Assembly: GCF_014633365.1 (NCBI RefSeq)
Contig: NC_068351.1
Span: 392,001-456,000 of the forward strand
Reading direction: 5' to 3'
Length of the DNA: 64,000 nucleotides
Source of the DNA: Diospyros lotus
Lineage: Eukaryota > Streptophyta > Magnoliopsida > Ericales > Ebenaceae
Positions within the stretch are counted from its first letter, which is position 1. Each line of letters starts with the position of its first letter. Shown one piece after another: positions 60,912 to 64,000 of this stretch. Under the pieces are notes generated by a model. That model was not told where the DNA came from and searched no databases. It saw only the letters and a list, made by a program, of their open reading frames with translations. The position numbers and the translations under genes were made by a program.

Positions 60912-61060
60912 AATGTTATTGGTACACCTTTATGTACACATTGGACTACATAAAGATGTACCAATGACAAAAAAAATCCCCATGAGGCGCGTGAGACGCA
61001 GGATATTTTAGTCATAATACCCCTTTATGTAGTCCAAGATGTACAAAATGATTGTACTAT
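60912..61060 (+). repeat. Dispersed repeat, copy 2
   Basis: Partner of 51110-51255 in opposite orientation. It contains GGTACACCTTTATGTA and TACATAAAGATGTACC, which can pair as a hairpin, followed by GAGACGC and ATTTTAGTCATAATACCC. It abuts the AT-rich foldback at 60513-60903. Confidence 0.65.
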
Positions 61061-61795
61061 CTAATATGATTCTTATACCATTTGACCATCTCACTAGTGT
61101 TTGGTGGGTGGGTAGGTTAGAAATGATATTTGGGGGTCCACCACGGAATGAATGCTTCATGCTTGGATGATCATCTATATATTGCAAGTGAGGCTTGGCT
61201 TGTTAATGAGGGTGGCGTTGATTAAGTATGAATGCAGCATATGCCCATCTTCTACTCTATTCTTTCTTTTGTGCCAAATCTTATACTATCTTTGACTTAA
61301 CCCAATTGGCGAGATTGGCTGAGATACACCACAAAATGATGTCGAGGCATCTAACATTATTATACTGCTCTTTATCTCATGCACCATTCTCCAACAACAT
61401 TGTGGACCTACTACTAGCCTTCCTTCTTAATTCCTTTCAACTTTTGATTATTGTCCAACCTACGAATTATGAGCGCCAAAACAGAAGCTTATACCATGTT
61501 TGACAAGACCTTATGTGCCACTTTCCACAAGGCAACACGGCTCTCAAGCTACTGCAATCCCCAAGCTCATTCTGAAGCCATCACTTTTACAACATATCAC
61601 ACTGATTTTGCAGCAAATGATTGGCACTGTCAGTGTCAGCTACTTCTACACAACTATGGAAAGAACCCCAATCCCAATCCTAGCAGCTGAATGTGCACAA
61701 AACTGCTGTATAATGTCATCAAACTCTTCTTCTTCTTAATCTTTTAAGGAATTGCACAGAAAGACGTAGCGGTGGCAGTTAACTTATAATGTGAA

Positions 61796-62520
61796 TCATT
61801 CAACCTTGGCCACTCCCCCAGCAGCCATACTGCTTTCAGCAACAGTCTCCTTCACAAACCTGCAGATAAATACAAGAGTAATTTCAATGAACCGGCCATC
61901 TAAACCTCTTTCTAATGTCGTACAGAAGGGAGAAGAGTAGGAAAGGAAAAGCATCTACAACTGGCTAGTTTGAAGCTTGAGTAACCACAACCAAAAGAAA
62001 GGGGGCAATACCTTGCAAATTTATCCCGGGATGATTGCAAGATGTAAATCGAGAGAACAAATGTTGTCAGAAGCCCTGTTTATATGAACAAAAGAAAACC
62101 AGATAATTACACCATGATTCTGTCATTTGCTCGCATCAAGTTGTGAACTCACAGACCATGTGATGGTCTATACTAACTACAGATGAAACGATACAAGGAT
62201 GGGCTGCCAACATAACCACAGCAAGGGCTCTAAAGCCAGAAGCAACAATAGGCCTTATGACTTGACCAATTCAATTAGATGGCAGGGTTTTGACGATCAA
62301 GAAACAGGACACAAGCTGGAACCACTTCCTCCTCCTATTTCCAGTAAAGAGTGAGGGCAGTCCCTTAGGCAATGATGATTTGGATTGGTATTATTAATTT
62401 TTTTTTAATCATGAGAAGTGATGCAAACTCGGTATTAGAGGAAACAGTTTCGTTTGAGCTTTACCTGATCCAAAGAGAACATAAAATCCGGAAGCCACAT
62501 CTATCTCTGACTGCTCTTTC
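61796..62520 (-). CDS. Small single-helix membrane protein, last three exons (5' end not found)
   Basis: Three minus-strand exons with matching phases: 62520-62465, 62075-62012 and 61859-61796 (stop TGA). They encode KEQSEIDVASGFYVLFGS, then GLLTTFVLSIYILQSSRDKF and FVKETVAESSMAAGGVAKVE, 60 residues with one transmembrane helix (GFYVLFGSGLLTTFVLSIYI). The first of these exons starts in the middle of a codon, so at least one 5' exon lies further right, between 62521 and the window edge or beyond it. I do not recognise the family. The regular phases, good splice sites and coherent helix argue that it is real. Confidence 0.65.
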
Positions 62521-62594
62521 CTACACCAGAATATAACTCAAGTGATTGTCCTATCATTTTACTTTCTGAAAAACAAATGAACAGGAAAGCTGAG

Positions 62595-62855
62595 GCCCTG
62601 TTCAGTTGTAGAAAACATTTTTGTTTTCAACTCCAATTTTCTATTGAAAAATTGAATCTCCAATTTATAAAATAGAAAACTCAGTTTTCTAATTTTCAAA
62701 CTTTATACTGTGAATTAGAAAACAACATTTTTTATGTTTTTAAAATTTTCTGAAAATGTATGCTATGGCTTTTCGAAACATAAAATGTTAAAACATCTTC
62801 AGTTATAAAATTGGAGTTGAAAAATAGAAAATGTTTTCTGAAACAGAACAGGGCT
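62595..62855. mobile_element. MITE with GCCCTGTTC terminal inverted repeats
   Basis: The left end GCCCTGTTCAGTTGTAGAAA and the inverted right end GCCCTGTTCTGTTTCAGAAA match, and both run into AACATTTT. TGA lies on each side (62591-62593 and 62856-62858 region) as a possible 3-bp duplication, which would fit a PIF/Harbinger-like element. The inside is AT-rich. It lies just upstream of, or in an intron of, the minus-strand small membrane protein gene. Confidence 0.65.
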
Positions 62856-64000
62856 TGAACATTCCATAAAAATCATCAGTAGTGCACATTAAATAATTAA
62901 AAGAAAAATGAAAACAGCAGTGACACCCTGTGTTTTCCCCTTTCACCGTAAAAATATTCTCTGTTAGAGGGGTATGGTGCTGCATTTGTTAGTTCCTTCT
63001 GCATAGACTAATATCTCAGCAGGCTGCTTGTATATATATAAAGATTCAGAAATATAAATTCAGAAAGAAAGTAGATGCAACACAGTTTCAGCCAGACATT
63101 TCCATATGGATCCCAACTTCTGCTCCAACAATTTCAGATACATCAATAGCTGCAACAAGAAATCCTACCATTCAAGATGGCGACCCAAGCCCAATGAATT
63201 GAGAGATTAGGGAGCAGCATAGACAGGTCCTAGTGACTGAAGGAAATGGAGCATGATTTGGAGCACCAGAAAACCAGCACAATAGCTGGAGCTGCTAGTG
63301 CCAATGCAACATTACATGTCTAGACATAAAAGATAAGAGGGGACCAGTCTATGACAAGAATTGGAGGATATCAACAAATGCTAGAATGTTGACATGCAAG
63401 GTAGCCTTGGAACGCAGCAAAATGGGTGAAGGCAGCACAACAGGGCTATTGACGGTAACTACATCCAAGGCCACCTCATACCAAGTACAAGGAGATGAGC
63501 AGAGAGAGCACTGAATCCAAACGTAAGAGGAGATTAAGCTACAATTCTTCCCTGAGAACATGGAATACAATGGTAGAGGCTTTCTGCAATGTAAGGCATG
63601 GTAGCATTATCAGGGACTATGTTAAGCAATTTTACAACACTGATAGTTAACTTTAAAGATATATTAGAAAAGAACAAGTTGTTTTAGTTCTTGAAGGGAT
63701 GGAAGCCATAGGCAAAGATTGAGATACAACTAACAAGGATGCAAGATCCTTCAAGTGCCCAAGCAATAACACAAGGCCTTGTAGACATCAATACTCACAA
63801 ACCTAATAGTGGGGGACCAACGCCAGGTTGTCAAGCGGGACAATCACAGTTACAGGTGAAACAATTTCAAGGCCAAAGGACAGAGCTACAATGTGTCAGC
63901 CTAGAATGTTTCATGTGCAGTGTAATGCATATGGTAGTAGAATGACTGCAGAAGAAGGCCTTGAATTTCTATGCAAGTTCTGAAAAGGAGATGATTGAAG
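62856..64000. other. Right-edge region, no gene recognised
   Basis: Moderate GC content with no clear exon on either strand. It probably includes intron or 5' sequence of the small membrane protein gene. A 20-codon frame after a good acceptor near 63150 (minus) was noted but is not supported. Confidence 0.45.

Larger units (their letters stand above)
54669..61795. other. Seven-kilobase gene-poor spacer
   Basis: The first part is the MATE promoter. No convincing exon was found on either strand; the frames at 55398-55890, 59124-59315 and 61228-61739 show no family similarity and the 59124 frame comes from a (TCC)n run at 59268-59301. Other contents are G14 near 55078-55091, C35 at 58045-58079, TTGGTG hexamers at 59656-59681, GCTGG repeats near 57721-57740 and the foldback and dispersed repeats near 60.5-61 kb. 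I checked by eye for common conserved miRNAs and saw none. Confidence 0.6.

Noticed and set aside
63100..63180. Candidate minus-strand exon near 63150
   Set aside because: About 20 open codons after a good acceptor, but no donor, phase match or similarity.
1..64000. CRISPR arrays, operons, bacterial-type promoters, tRNA or rRNA genes
   Set aside because: Plant nuclear DNA; no such arrays or complete tRNA/rRNA genes were seen. tRNA-like boxes belong to SINEs.

Overview
The window is nuclear DNA of a flowering plant, most likely a woody eudicot. The evidence is interrupted genes with GT-AG introns, plant-only families (VAL B3-CW repressor, ATL RING-H2 ligase, nsLTP, PPR, DTX-type MATE, plastid EF-P), plant SINEs, MITEs and LTR retrotransposons, and AT-rich spacers full of TA, CT and homopolymer tracts. 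I cannot name the species.

Layout. 1-2281: 3' part of a decayed Ty3/gypsy element with a second TIR-like insertion inside its integrase, then its 3' LTR. 4889-9132 (-): secreted or membrane Cys/Ser-rich protein with an intron bloated by a copia solo LTR and a SINE. 9889-11511 (+): P-class PPR protein, divergent from the previous gene. 12011-16905 (-): plastid elongation factor P, seven exons. 19390-29233 (+): twelve-exon VAL/HSI2-type repressor (zinc-finger N-terminus, B3, CW, EAR) with an apparent 1-nt frameshift in exon 8. 31455-32252 (-): kinase pseudogene fragment. 33804-34550 (-): three-helix membrane protein of unknown function. 37644-38165 (-): ATL RING-H2 protein. 40829-41349 (-): type 1 lipid-transfer protein with a 10-nt last coding exon. 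44385-49786 (-): Raf-like (ATN1-type) kinase, six exons. 52405-54668 (-): DTX-type MATE transporter, two exons. 54669-61795: long gene-poor spacer with MITE-like foldbacks. 61796-62520 (-): last three exons of a small membrane protein whose 5' end I could not find.

The genes do not form an operon or cluster; they are ordinary independent plant genes separated by transposon debris. Exon models were built by hand from splice consensus, phase and remembered family conservation. In every gene whose ends were found the phases close exactly, except VAL, which closes only if one base in a T5 run is ignored.

The most unusual items are the VAL frameshift, a ~1-kb near-palindromic foldback at 41971-42951, cleanly bounded insertions (hAT-like MITE at 25121-25336, tRNA-type SINE at 20393-20517, copia solo LTR at 6258-6848), and a set of very long poly(dG)/poly(dC) tracts. 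I found no convincing new multi-gene system.
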